Assembly: GCF_000730565.1 (NCBI RefSeq)
Contig: NZ_BBIQ01000017.1
Span: 1 to 64,000 of the forward strand
Source of the DNA: Pseudomonas fulva NBRC 16637 = DSM 17717
GTDB taxonomy: Bacteria; Pseudomonadota; Gammaproteobacteria; Pseudomonadales; Pseudomonadaceae
Direction of reading: 5' to 3'
Length of the DNA: 64,000 bases
Shown here in pieces: positions 10,774-18,562 of this stretch. Position 1 is the stretch's first letter, and the number at the start of each line of letters is the position of its first letter. The notes beneath the pieces are model-generated. The model made no database searches, was not told the DNA's origin, and saw only the letters and a list, made by a program, of their open reading frames with translations. The position numbers and the translations under genes are program-made.

Positions 10774-11721
10774 ATGCAAATCAAACTCGCCAACCCGCGC
10801 GGCTTCTGCGCGGGGGTCGACCGGGCGATCGAAATCGTCAACCGCGCGCTGGAAGTGTTCGGCCCGCCCATCTATGTGCGCCACGAAGTGGTACACAACA
10901 AGTTCGTCGTCGAGGACCTGCGCAGCCGTGGCGCCATTTTCGTCGAGGAGCTGGACCAGGTGCCTGACGATGTCATCGTCATCTTCAGCGCCCATGGGGT
11001 TTCCCAGGCCGTGCGTCAGGAAGCCGGTGGGCGTGGCCTGAAGGTATTCGATGCCACCTGCCCATTGGTCACCAAGGTGCACATCGAGGTGGCCAAGTAC
11101 AGCCGCGATGGCCGTGAGTGCATCCTGATTGGCCATGCCGGCCACCCGGAAGTCGAAGGCACCATGGGGCAGTATGACGCTAGCAACGGCGGGGCCATCT
11201 ACCTGGTAGAAGACGAGGACGACGTAGCCAATCTGCAGGTGAGAGACCCTGACCACTTGGCATTCGTGACCCAGACCACCTTGTCGATGGACGACACCAG
11301 CCGCGTGATCGACGCGCTGCGTGCGCGCTTTCCGAACATCGGCGGGCCGCGCAAGGACGACATCTGCTACGCCACGCAAAACCGCCAGGATGCCGTTAAG
11401 CAACTGGCCGACGAGTGTGATGTGGTCCTGGTGGTCGGCAGCCCTAACAGCTCCAACTCCAACCGCCTGCGTGAGCTTGCCGAGCGAATGGGTACCCCAG
11501 CCCATCTGATCGACGGCGCTGAAGACCTGCAGCGGGCCTGGTTCGACCAGGTTGGCCGCATCGGCATCACCGCAGGCGCGTCCGCGCCGGAAGTGCTGGT
11601 GCGCGGCGTCATCGAACAGCTCAAGGCCTGGGGCGCTACGGGCGCCGAGGAGCTGGACGGGCGTGAAGAGAACGTCACCTTCTCGATGCCCAAAGAGCTG
11701 CGTGTGCGCTCGTTGATCTGA
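10774..11721 (+). CDS. ispH: 4-hydroxy-3-methylbut-2-enyl diphosphate reductase
   Basis: A 315-residue [4Fe-4S] enzyme (also LytB) that makes IPP and DMAPP in the last step of the MEP isoprenoid pathway. The three cluster cysteines lie in [12 protein letters not shown] (C12), [11 protein letters not shown] (near residue 96) and [19 protein letters not shown] (near residue 214). The catalytic region [10 protein letters not shown] is present. It follows fkpB by 14 bases, is the last gene of the operon, and is followed by an inverted repeat shared with the convergent fimT-like gene. Confidence 0.97.
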   Translation: MQIKLANPRGFCAGVDRAIEIVNRALEVFGPPIYVRHEVVHNKFVVEDLRSRGAIFVEELDQVPDDVIVIFSAHGVSQAVRQEAGGRGLKVFDATCPLVTKVHIEVAKYSRDGRECILIGHAGHPEVEGTMGQYDASNGGAIYLVEDEDDVANLQVRDPDHLAFVTQTTLSMDDTSRVIDALRARFPNIGGPRKDDICYATQNRQDAVKQLADECDVVLVVGSPNSSNSNRLRELAERMGTPAHLIDGAEDLQRAWFDQVGRIGITAGASAPEVLVRGVIEQLKAWGATGAEELDGREENVTFSMPKELRVRSLI

Positions 11722-11731
11722 TCGCCTGCGC

Positions 11732-11765
11732 GGGCCTGAGCGGTTAGCCGCGAACGCTCAGGCCC
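11732..11765. repeat. inverted repeat between ispH and the fimT-like gene
   Basis: GGGCCTGAGCG (11732-11742) and CGCTCAGGCCC (11755-11765) are perfect inverted copies around a 12-base loop. The repeat lies between convergent genes and covers the last codons of the minus-strand gene. No T run follows on either strand, so it may act as a processing or pausing hairpin rather than a classical terminator. Confidence 0.6.
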
Positions 11766-12255
11766 CTGCACCTGCGCACCCTCGGGTGTCGCGAGTTTCA
11801 TTCGATACCCTGACTCTGCCGCTGGACGCCATCACCACTTGATGCTGGCTGGTGCCAGCCGACCGCGCGCATACTTCGAAAGTCGCCGCCAGCCAGTTGC
11901 CGGCGGGGTTCACTGGCAGGCCCATGGCCGTGAACGTCATCGTCGTACCTAGGTTCGCGGCGATCTGCAGAGGCCGACGCAGGCGGTGTTCATGCAGCAC
12001 CCGCGAATCCTGCTCCAGCGTCACTCGCCATCCATTGCCCCATGCTTCGTCCAGCGCTTGCACCCGCACGGCCTCACCCAGCAGCATGGCGCGCCCACGC
12101 GCGCTCCGCAGCGTTTGCGACAAGTCTCGCGTGACGGCAGCGCGGTGCACGTCATCGCTGAGCTTGACGTAGGCAGGCGCCCCCAGCTGCGTCAGGACAG
12201 CGAGCACCGCCAATGCCGACACCGTTTGTATCAGTGTTACTCCCTGTTGCTTCAC
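11758..12255 (-). CDS. FimT/GspH-like minor pilin
   Basis: A 165-residue prepilin-like protein. The N-terminus reads KQQGVTLIQTVSALAVLAVL: a short basic leader, a glycine at the PilD cleavage position, then a hydrophobic helix. Position +5 of the mature helix is glutamine instead of the almost invariant glutamate, which is unusual for an incorporated pilin. The C-terminal half (TMTFTAMGLP ... VVMASSGRVRV) resembles GspH/FimT domains. The start is GTG at 12255 with AAGGAG nine bases upstream; the nearby ATG at 12263 is out of frame. It is divergent from the pilV-like gene with 109 bases between them. Confidence 0.75.
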   Translation of the reverse strand: MKQQGVTLIQTVSALAVLAVLTQLGAPAYVKLSDDVHRAAVTRDLSQTLRSARGRAMLLGEAVRVQALDEAWGNGWRVTLEQDSRVLHEHRLRRPLQIAANLGTTMTFTAMGLPVNPAGNWLAATFEVCARSAGTSQHQVVMASSGRVRVSNETRDTRGCAGAGA

Positions 12256-12364
12256 CGTGCATTTCTCCTTGGACGTGCTTGGCTTTAGCTTCACGCACGC
12301 TGGGTCACCCTTCCAGTGGCAGGCGTACATCGACAATGCATGAAAAGTCGCAGGAGCTGCAGGG

Positions 12365-12547
12365 ATGCAGGTAACGCAACGGGGCATGACGCTCCTGGAA
12401 ACGCTGTTGGCCATGGTGGTGATTGCGGTGGGCATGTTTGCCGCAGCAGCGCTGCACATGCAGGCTTTGCAGGCCTCGCAAGACGCTCGGCAGCAGGTGC
12501 AGGCGGTGCTGGCATCTGCCAGTGCACATGAGCAGGCGCTGCCATGA
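12365..12547 (+). CDS. short PilV-like prepilin
   Basis: A 60-residue protein with a class III prepilin signal, RG-MTLLETLLAMVVIAVGMFAA, including glutamate at +5. Known PilV proteins are roughly 150-185 residues. This one ends soon after the hydrophobic helix (stop at 12545-12547), so the globular head is missing. It overlaps the next gene by ATGA, which argues that the short form is the real translated unit rather than a recent truncation. It is assigned from position and the signal only. Confidence 0.65.
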   Translation: MQVTQRGMTLLETLLAMVVIAVGMFAAAALHMQALQASQDARQQVQAVLASASAHEQALP

Positions 12548-13182
12548 GGCCCTGGCAAAAAGGGGTCGGATTGCTCGAGCTGCTACTGGCGCTGGCACTC
12601 GGGTTGATGCTGTTGGCCGGCGCCAGCCAGTTGTTCACCTCTGCCCACCGAGCGTGGCAGCTGCAAGGGGCAGCGCTGCGCATGCAGGAAGATGCACGGC
12701 TGGCCTTGTTGCGCATGGCCCAGGACATCCGCATGGCTGGCATGTTCGGCTGCCTGCGGTTGGAGCCCGCGGATCTGCCAGACGGCGACACCTTTACCGC
12801 ATTTAGCCGACCTCTGGAAGTAGAGGGCTCAAACCTTGAGGTGGTGGTGGCCGACCTTCCTGGCCATCCGCTGAAGCCTCAATGGACCCTGCTCACTGAC
12901 TGCGTGGGGTACGCCAAGGTACATCGAGGGCATGTCCAAGCCGCCGCGCCGCTGATGGCCATCCCCATCACCCGACATCGTTACGCCGTCAGGGGCGCTA
13001 CCCTGTACTTCACCCGTGGCAGCAGCACCCAGCCCCTGCTTGAGCATGTGCGCCGTCTGCACGTGGTGGCTGCGGCCGATGGCCAGCGCATCGACCTGCA
13101 CTTGGATCTGTTCGATCCCGTGTTGGCGCTGGAGCAGCAGTACGTTGTCAGTGTGGCCCGCCGCAACGGGGGCGAGCCATGA
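12544..13182 (+). CDS. PilW-like minor pilin
   Basis: A 212-residue protein with the prepilin signal KG-VGLLELLLALALGLMLL. The next stretch, containing LALLRMAQDIRMAGMFGC (near residues 54-71), is characteristic of PilW-family proteins, where a cysteine and a DIRxAGxxGC motif are common. It overlaps its neighbours by 4 bases on both sides. P. aeruginosa PilW is about 270 residues, so this is a compact version. It probably forms part of the type IV pilus priming complex with the pilV-, pilX- and pilE-like products. Confidence 0.75.
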   Translation: MRPWQKGVGLLELLLALALGLMLLAGASQLFTSAHRAWQLQGAALRMQEDARLALLRMAQDIRMAGMFGCLRLEPADLPDGDTFTAFSRPLEVEGSNLEVVVADLPGHPLKPQWTLLTDCVGYAKVHRGHVQAAAPLMAIPITRHRYAVRGATLYFTRGSSTQPLLEHVRRLHVVAAADGQRIDLHLDLFDPVLALEQQYVVSVARRNGGEP

Positions 13183-13643
13183 CACGCGAACGTGGGGTGG
13201 TGCTGCTGTTGGCATTGGTGCTGAGCCTCTTGCTGGGTGTGCTGACCACCTCGGCGCTACGTGCGGCCGCCGTTGAGACGCAAATGGTGGGCCTGTTCAA
13301 AGAAGGGCAGCTGGCCTTCGAGCAGGCCGAAGCTACATTGGACGTTGGCAAGCAGTCGATCATGCAGGTACGGCCACCGCCATGTGAAGTGTGCCCGCCG
13401 CCTGAGCAGCCGCATCGCCTGGCCGGGGTCTGGGAAGCCGGGCCAGAAGGCTTTTTTCAGGTGCAGAACCTGGGCACCACGCAACGCGCCGTGGGTGTCC
13501 CGGCCGGGCGATCAGTGACAGTGTTCCGGGTAACCGCGGTCAGCCAGCTAAGTCATCCTCGTCAGGTGGTGGAAGCGGTGTATGCCAGCGATGGTAGTGC
13601 GCTTGTACGCATGACGTGGCGACAAAGATTCAGAGGAGACTGA
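13179..13643 (+). CDS. PilX-like minor pilin
   Basis: A 154-residue protein beginning MTRERGVVLLLALVLSLLLG. There is a prepilin-like leader, but no glutamate at +5, as is common for PilX/GspK-type tip subunits. The region RAAAVETQMVGLFKEGQLAFEQAEATL matches the PilX pattern of a helical segment followed by a short C-terminal domain. It overlaps the pilW-like gene by 4 bases and ends two bases before the pilE-like ATG. PilX normally works with PilY1, which is not encoded here. Confidence 0.7.
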   Translation: MTRERGVVLLLALVLSLLLGVLTTSALRAAAVETQMVGLFKEGQLAFEQAEATLDVGKQSIMQVRPPPCEVCPPPEQPHRLAGVWEAGPEGFFQVQNLGTTQRAVGVPAGRSVTVFRVTAVSQLSHPRQVVEAVYASDGSALVRMTWRQRFRGD

Positions 13644-13644
13644 C

Positions 13645-14031
13645 ATGCAGCAAGGCATCAGCCTGATCGAGCTGTTGATTGTGCTGGCCGTCACCGGCAT
13701 TCTGGCAGCCATTGCCTACCCCCGTTACAACGACCACCTGCGGCAGGCAGCGCGCCACGAGGTGGTCGCCCTGTTGCAGGATGCTGCATTGCGCCTGGAA
13801 CGCCATCGCTTGGTTACTGGCCAGTATGCCGAAGGCGACCCGAGCCTGCCTTCGGGCAACCGCTACTACAGCCTGCAAGCGCTGCGCGAAGACCAGACCT
13901 TCACCCTGCGCGCCCGACGTTTGCCAAAAGGGCTGATGGCCGAAGACCGCTGTGGCGATTTCGAGCTTGATCAAGCTGGGGTAGGGCGCAACCACGGCGC
14001 CATCGACAGCGCGCGCTGCTGGGGAGGCTGA
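13645..14031 (+). CDS. PilE-like minor pilin
   Basis: A 128-residue prepilin with the signal QG-ISLIELLIVLAVTGILAAIAYPRYNDHLRQAARHEV, the clearest PilE/PilA-type N-terminus in the set, including glutamate at +5 and the Y-PRY motif after the helix. Two cysteines near the C-terminus (DRCGDFELD and SARCWGG) would form the usual D-loop disulfide. AGAGGAGA lies 5 bases upstream of the ATG. It is the last gene of the minor-pilin operon. Confidence 0.8.
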   Translation: MQQGISLIELLIVLAVTGILAAIAYPRYNDHLRQAARHEVVALLQDAALRLERHRLVTGQYAEGDPSLPSGNRYYSLQALREDQTFTLRARRLPKGLMAEDRCGDFELDQAGVGRNHGAIDSARCWGG

Positions 14032-14087
14032 ACGGTCACAGGTGCCCGGTGCATCGCGGTTTTTTACTTCAGGTGTTGAATCGACAG

Positions 14088-15185
14088 ATGAGCAAGCAAG
14101 TAGTGGTGGTCGGTGGCGGGGTCATTGGCCTGCTGACGGCATTCAACCTGGCGGCGAGCGTCGACCAGGTAGTGATATGCGACCAAGGCGAGGTAGGTCG
14201 CGAGTCCTCCTGGGCCGGGGGCGGTATCGTCTCGCCCCTGTATCCCTGGCGCTACAGCCCGGCAGTGACCGCCCTGGCGCATTGGTCGCAGGACTTTTAT
14301 CCACAGCTGGGTGAGCGCTTATTCGCCAGCACGGGCCTGGACCCTGAAGTGCATACCACCGGGCTGTACTGGCTTGACCTGGATGATCAAGCCCAGGCCT
14401 TGGCATGGGCGGACCGTCAGCAGCGGCCGTTGAGCGCCGTGGACATTTCGGCGGTGTACGACGCAGTCCCTGTGCTCGGGCCAGGCTATGAGCGAGCCCT
14501 CTACATGGAGGGCGTGGCCAATGTGCGCAACCCGCGCCTGGTCAAATCGCTGAAGGCGGCGTTGCAGGCATTGCCCAATGTGAGTGTGCGGGAGCACTGC
14601 CAGATCACGGGGTTCGTGCAGCAGGGCGGTCGTATCATTGGGGTGAGCACCGCTGAAGGCGAGTTGGCGGCCGACGAAGTCGTACTCAGCGCCGGTGCCT
14701 GGAGCGGCGAACTGCTGCGCCACTTGGGCCTTGAGCTTCCGGTCGAGCCGGTGAAAGGGCAGATGATCCTGTTCAAATGCGCTGAAGACTTTCTGCCAAG
14801 CATGGTGCTTGCCAAAGGTCGTTATGCAATTCCGCGCCGGGATGGTCACATTCTGGTGGGCAGTACGCTGGAGCATGCCGGCTACGACAAAACACCCACC
14901 GATGAGGCGCTGGCAAGCCTCAAGGCATCGGCAGTGGATCTGCTGCCCGGCCTGGAAGGCGCGCATGTGGTTGCCCACTGGGCCGGGCTACGGCCAGGTT
15001 CGCCTGAAGGCGTTCCGTTTATCGGGCCGGTGCCCGGTTTCGAGGGCCTATGGCTGAACTGCGGCCATTATCGAAACGGGCTGGTGCTGGCGCCAGCCTC
15101 GTGCCAACTGCTGGCCGATTTGCTCAATGGCGCCGAGCCTATCATCGATCCGGCACCCTACGCCCCGCAGGGGCGCCTTGGCTAA
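14088..15185 (+). CDS. thiO: FAD-dependent glycine oxidase
   Basis: A 365-residue flavoenzyme of the DAO family, matching ThiO, which oxidises glycine to the imine used for the thiazole of thiamine. The N-terminal Rossmann motif VVVGGGVIGLLTAFNLA is followed by RESSWAGGGIVSPLYPWRY, a ThiO-type segment. The C-terminal GLRPGSPEGVPFIGPVPG and NCGHYRNGLVLAP complete the FAD fold. The start MSKQVVVVGGG at 14088 removes a 13-residue extension lacking family character. No other thi gene and no TPP riboswitch was seen nearby. Confidence 0.9.
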   Translation: MSKQVVVVGGGVIGLLTAFNLAASVDQVVICDQGEVGRESSWAGGGIVSPLYPWRYSPAVTALAHWSQDFYPQLGERLFASTGLDPEVHTTGLYWLDLDDQAQALAWADRQQRPLSAVDISAVYDAVPVLGPGYERALYMEGVANVRNPRLVKSLKAALQALPNVSVREHCQITGFVQQGGRIIGVSTAEGELAADEVVLSAGAWSGELLRHLGLELPVEPVKGQMILFKCAEDFLPSMVLAKGRYAIPRRDGHILVGSTLEHAGYDKTPTDEALASLKASAVDLLPGLEGAHVVAHWAGLRPGSPEGVPFIGPVPGFEGLWLNCGHYRNGLVLAPASCQLLADLLNGAEPIIDPAPYAPQGRLG

Positions 15186-15193
15186 CCGCCCGT

Positions 15194-15424
15194 TCAGCCC
15201 TGTCGGCCAGGCCCCTGCTGCAAGTGTGCCTGGCTGCAATACCAGGTGTTGCCCTGCGCCAATGCCTGGTCGGTGGGCAGGTGCACGCCACAATGCGCGC
15301 AGCGAACCATTTTCAGCGGCGCGTCGAGCTTGGCCTCTTGGCGCGGTTGCTGGCTGAGTTTGAATTTGCGCCACAGCCAGAACGCGGCGGCGATCAGGAC
15401 GATCCAGAAAAGTAGGCGAACCAT
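15194..15424 (-). CDS. PP0621-type small membrane-anchored zinc-ribbon protein
   Basis: A 76-residue protein with one N-terminal transmembrane helix (LLFWIVLIAAAFWLW) and a C-terminal CAHCGVHLP ... WYCSQAHL cysteine/histidine pattern that looks like a small metal-binding ribbon. This pairing is typical of the uncharacterised PP0621 family of pseudomonads, which sits beside bamD. The gene is convergent with thiO (8 bases apart) and lies downstream of bamD in the same direction, separated from it by a strong terminator. Function unknown. Confidence 0.8.
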   Translation of the reverse strand: MVRLLFWIVLIAAAFWLWRKFKLSQQPRQEAKLDAPLKMVRCAHCGVHLPTDQALAQGNTWYCSQAHLQQGPGRQG

Positions 15425-15474
15425 GGTGTTCAGCTTGTCGAATGAAAGAGGATGACAGTCTAGGGCGCAGGCAT

Positions 15475-15504
15475 AAAAAAAGGGAGGTCCCAGACCTCCC
15501 TTTC
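15475..15504 (-). terminator. intrinsic terminator of bamD
   Basis: Read on the minus strand, AAAGGGAGGTC-TGG-GACCTCCCTTT is followed by a run of T. This gives a strong hairpin with U-tail about 15 bases after the bamD stop. Confidence 0.9.
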
Positions 15505-15518
15505 ATGCAACGGCTGAA

Positions 15519-16538
15519 TCAGTCGAACAGACCGAAGGTCATGTAGCTGAACCAGGAGCGGTTGCTGTCGGCTTCCTTCGGCCCTGGTGGCTCGATCGGG
15601 TCGCCGTTTTCATCCTTGGGCAGCAGCTCCTTGGGCATTTCATCACGCGCATCCTGGAACTGCTTGATCACGTCCTGGTTGGCGCGGGTCTGACCCGGTG
15701 GCAGCGGGGTGTCGGTTTCGATCAGGCCCAGCGTGGCTTTGGACAGCCAGCCGCGACCGTCAGACTCGGTCTGCTTGGGCTGGAACTCACCATCGGCCAG
15801 GCTTGGGTGGTCCGGGTAGTTGAGCTTCAGGGTTTCCAGGCTGGTGGCAGCCAGGTCGTCCAGGTGCATCTTCTGGTACGCCTCGACCATCACCGCCAGG
15901 CCGTCGCCAACCGAGGGCGTTTCCTGGAAGTTCTCGACCACGTAGCGGCCACGGTTGGCGGCAGCCACGTATGCCTGACGGCTGAGGTAGTAGTCGGCCA
16001 CGTGGATTTCATAGGAGGCCAGCAGGTTGCGCAGGTAGATCATGCGCTGCTTGGCGTCTGGGGCGTAACGGCTGTTGGGGAAGCGGCTGGTGAGCTGCGC
16101 AAACTCGTTGTACGAGTCGCGGGCCGCGCCCGGGTCGCGCTTGGTCATGTCCAGCGGCAGGAAGCGCGCCAGCAGGCCACGGTCCTGGTCGAAGGAGGTC
16201 AGACCCTTGAGGTAGTACGCGTAGTCGACGTTCGGGTGCTGCGGGTGCAGGCGGATGAAGCGCTCGGCGGCAGACTTGGCAGCCTCCGGCTCCGCGTTCT
16301 TGTAGTTGGCGTAGATCAGCTCCAGCTGCGCCTGGTCGGCATAGCGGCCGAACGGGTAACGCGACTCCAGGGCCTTGAGCTTGTTCACGGCGCTGGTGTA
16401 GCTGGAATTGTCCAGGTCAGCCTGGGCCTGTTGATACAGCTCGGCCTCGCTGAGGTTCTCGTCGATGACTTCCTTATTAGAGGAACAGGCCGCGGTGAGC
16501 CCGAGGATGGCGATCAGCAGCAGGTGTTTCACTTGCAT
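15519..16538 (-). CDS. bamD: outer membrane assembly lipoprotein BamD
   Basis: A 339-residue lipoprotein (also ComL) of the BAM complex that inserts beta-barrel proteins into the outer membrane. The signal peptide [18 protein letters not shown] has a lipobox with C18 as the lipidated residue. TPR repeats follow ([35 protein letters not shown]). The start at 16538 was chosen for the lipobox; the same frame stays open for another kilobase upstream, antisense to rluD, and that extension is not real. BamD is usually about 245 residues; the C-terminal extension of about 95 residues ([12 protein letters not shown] onward) is a pseudomonad feature. It is divergent from rluD. Confidence 0.95.
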   Translation of the reverse strand: MQVKHLLLIAILGLTAACSSNKEVIDENLSEAELYQQAQADLDNSSYTSAVNKLKALESRYPFGRYADQAQLELIYANYKNAEPEAAKSAAERFIRLHPQHPNVDYAYYLKGLTSFDQDRGLLARFLPLDMTKRDPGAARDSYNEFAQLTSRFPNSRYAPDAKQRMIYLRNLLASYEIHVADYYLSRQAYVAAANRGRYVVENFQETPSVGDGLAVMVEAYQKMHLDDLAATSLETLKLNYPDHPSLADGEFQPKQTESDGRGWLSKATLGLIETDTPLPPGQTRANQDVIKQFQDARDEMPKELLPKDENGDPIEPPGPKEADSNRSWFSYMTFGLFD

Positions 16539-16685
16539 GGCGGCTTGCGTCCCTTTGACGGCCGCTGTCTTGGGCGGGGCCGTCCTGTTATGATGAGCGC
16601 CCCGGCCAACCCCGGGACAAAAGAAGCCGTATTTAACCACAAGCTCGCAGCTGAAACCAAAGGCTGTGCGCCCACTGAATCGAGC

Positions 16686-17648
16686 ATGTCCGAGATCATT
16701 CAACTTAGCGCAGAGGTCCCGTCCGAACTGGGCGGTCAACGCCTCGACCAGGTCGCCGCCCAATTGTTCGACGAGTATTCGCGCTCGCGGCTGACGGCAT
16801 GGATCAAAGATGGCCGTCTGACGGTCGACGGGGCTGTCCTGCGCCCGCGTGACACCGTGCATGGCGGTGCCGTGCTGGCCCTGGAAGCCGAGCAGGAGGC
16901 CCAGGGCGAATGGGAGGCCGAGGACATCGCGCTGGACATCGTCTATGAAGACGACCAGATCCTGGTCATCAACAAGCCTGCGGGCCTGGTGGTGCACCCG
17001 GCTGCCGGCCATGCCAGCGGTACCTTGCTCAACGCCTTGCTGCACCACGTGCCCGACATCATCAACGTGCCCCGTGCCGGCATCGTCCACCGCCTGGACA
17101 AGGACACCACCGGTCTGATGGTCGTGGCCAAGACCTTGCAGGCGCAAACCCACTTGGTCGACCAGTTGCAGAAGCGGTCGGTCAGCCGTATCTACGAATG
17201 CATCGTGGTGGGCGTGGTCACCGCCGGTGGCAAGATCGACGCCCCCATCGGTCGTCACGGCGGCATGCGCCAGCGCATGGCCGTCACCGACGGCGGCAAG
17301 CCAGCGGTCAGCCACTACCGTGTGCTCAAGCGCTTCCGCTCGCACACCCACGTGCGGGTCAAGCTCGAAACAGGGCGTACCCACCAGATTCGCGTGCACA
17401 TGGCCCACGTCGGCTTCCCCCTGGTCGGTGACCAGACCTACGGCGGGCGTTTCCGCATCCCGCCTGCGGCAAGCCCGACCATGGTCGAGGCGGTCAAGAC
17501 CTTCCCGCGGCAGGCCCTGCACGCACGCTTCCTGGCACTGGTGCACCCGGCGACGGGCGAGCGCATGGAGTGGGAATCGCCACTGCCCGACGATTTCGTC
17601 TGGCTGCTGTCGCTGCTCAATCAGGATCGCGAGAGCTTCATCGGATGA
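16686..17648 (+). CDS. rluD: 23S rRNA pseudouridine synthase RluD
   Basis: A 320-residue enzyme that makes pseudouridines 1911, 1915 and 1917 in helix 69 of 23S rRNA. An N-terminal S4 RNA-binding domain ([27 protein letters not shown]) precedes the RluA-type catalytic domain with [15 protein letters not shown] and catalytic D138. The ATG at 16686 gives the family length; the open frame upstream runs antisense through bamD and was ignored. It overlaps pgeF by ATGA. Confidence 0.97.
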   Translation: MSEIIQLSAEVPSELGGQRLDQVAAQLFDEYSRSRLTAWIKDGRLTVDGAVLRPRDTVHGGAVLALEAEQEAQGEWEAEDIALDIVYEDDQILVINKPAGLVVHPAAGHASGTLLNALLHHVPDIINVPRAGIVHRLDKDTTGLMVVAKTLQAQTHLVDQLQKRSVSRIYECIVVGVVTAGGKIDAPIGRHGGMRQRMAVTDGGKPAVSHYRVLKRFRSHTHVRVKLETGRTHQIRVHMAHVGFPLVGDQTYGGRFRIPPAASPTMVEAVKTFPRQALHARFLALVHPATGERMEWESPLPDDFVWLLSLLNQDRESFIG

Positions 17649-18385
17649 GTGGCTTGACGCAGTCGCTGCTGACGCCGGACTGGCCTGCGCCAGCTTCGGT
17701 TCGCGCCTGCGTCACCACCCGCCAGGGCGGCGTCAGCCTGCCGCCTTTCGATACTTTCAATCTGGGTGACCATGTGGGGGACGACCCTGCGGCCGTTGCC
17801 CAGAACCGCCTGCGCCTAAGCGGCGAGTTCGACATCCAGCCCGCTTGGCTCAAGCAGGTGCACGGTCTGGCCGTCGCCGATGCAGACCCTTCCCGCGTGG
17901 TCGAAGCCGATGCCAGCTGGACCAACCGGCCAGGCATCGCCTGTACGGTGATGACCGCCGATTGCCTGCCTGTATTGTTTTGTGACCAGGCAGGTACGCA
18001 AGTGGCGGCCGCCCATGCAGGCTGGCGCGGGCTTGCCGGCGGTGTGCTCGAAGCCACCCTGGATCGTCTGAACGTACCACCGGCTCAGGTGCTGGTGTGG
18101 TTGGGCCCGGCCATTGGGCCGCAGGCATTCGAAGTGGGCCTGGAGGTGCGCGATGCTTTTACTGCGGTGCACCCTGAGGCCGCACGGGCATTCGTCGACG
18201 GCGAACGACCCGGCAAGCTGATGGCCGATATCTACGCCCTGGCCCGTATTCGCCTGGCAGCCCGTGGGGTCACGGCGGTTTACGGTGGCGGCTTGTGCAC
18301 GGTGAGCGACGAGCGGTTCTTCTCCTATCGGCGTACCCCGCAAGGCGGGCGTTTCGCTTCTTTGGTGTGGCTGGCGCCGCGCTAG
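17645..18385 (+). CDS. pgeF: YfiH/PgeF laccase-domain protein (peptidoglycan editing factor)
   Basis: A 246-residue protein of the DUF152/YfiH family. Members act on purine nucleosides, and in E. coli YfiH edits wrongly built UDP-MurNAc peptides. The metal-site motifs are present: [20 protein letters not shown] and [10 protein letters not shown], supplying His, Cys and His. It is translationally coupled to rluD (4-base overlap) and followed by clpB, the conserved rluD-yfiH-clpB order. The physiological reaction in this organism cannot be read from the sequence. Confidence 0.93.
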   Translation: MSGLTQSLLTPDWPAPASVRACVTTRQGGVSLPPFDTFNLGDHVGDDPAAVAQNRLRLSGEFDIQPAWLKQVHGLAVADADPSRVVEADASWTNRPGIACTVMTADCLPVLFCDQAGTQVAAAHAGWRGLAGGVLEATLDRLNVPPAQVLVWLGPAIGPQAFEVGLEVRDAFTAVHPEAARAFVDGERPGKLMADIYALARIRLAARGVTAVYGGGLCTVSDERFFSYRRTPQGGRFASLVWLAPR

Positions 18386-18456
18386 CGCGCAATAGGCTGT
18401 ACCTGCCATTACACCTGTGCAAATCCAGCAGCTTGACCTCCGTCAACCGCGCTACG

Positions 18457-18484
18457 CTTGAATCTTCCAGAATCAGCCTTATCT
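18457..18484 (+). promoter_or_regulatory. candidate heat-shock (sigma-32) promoter of clpB
   Basis: CTTGAAT (18457-18463), a 13-base spacer and CCTTATCT (18477-18484) resemble the sigma-32 consensus CTTGAAA-N13-17-CCCCATNT. The site lies 78 bases upstream of the clpB start, which fits the known heat-shock control of clpB. The -10 matches 6 of 8 positions. Confidence 0.5.
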
Positions 18485-18562
18485 ATAAGACATCTCAGGC
18501 AGGTTTCTTCATAAACAGGCGCTGTCCATCGCTCCGACCTGCCCTTTACAGGAAGGTACATC

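Noticed and set aside
16539-17546. Upstream extension of bamD
   Set aside because: It would bury the lipoprotein signal peptide and lie antisense to rluD.
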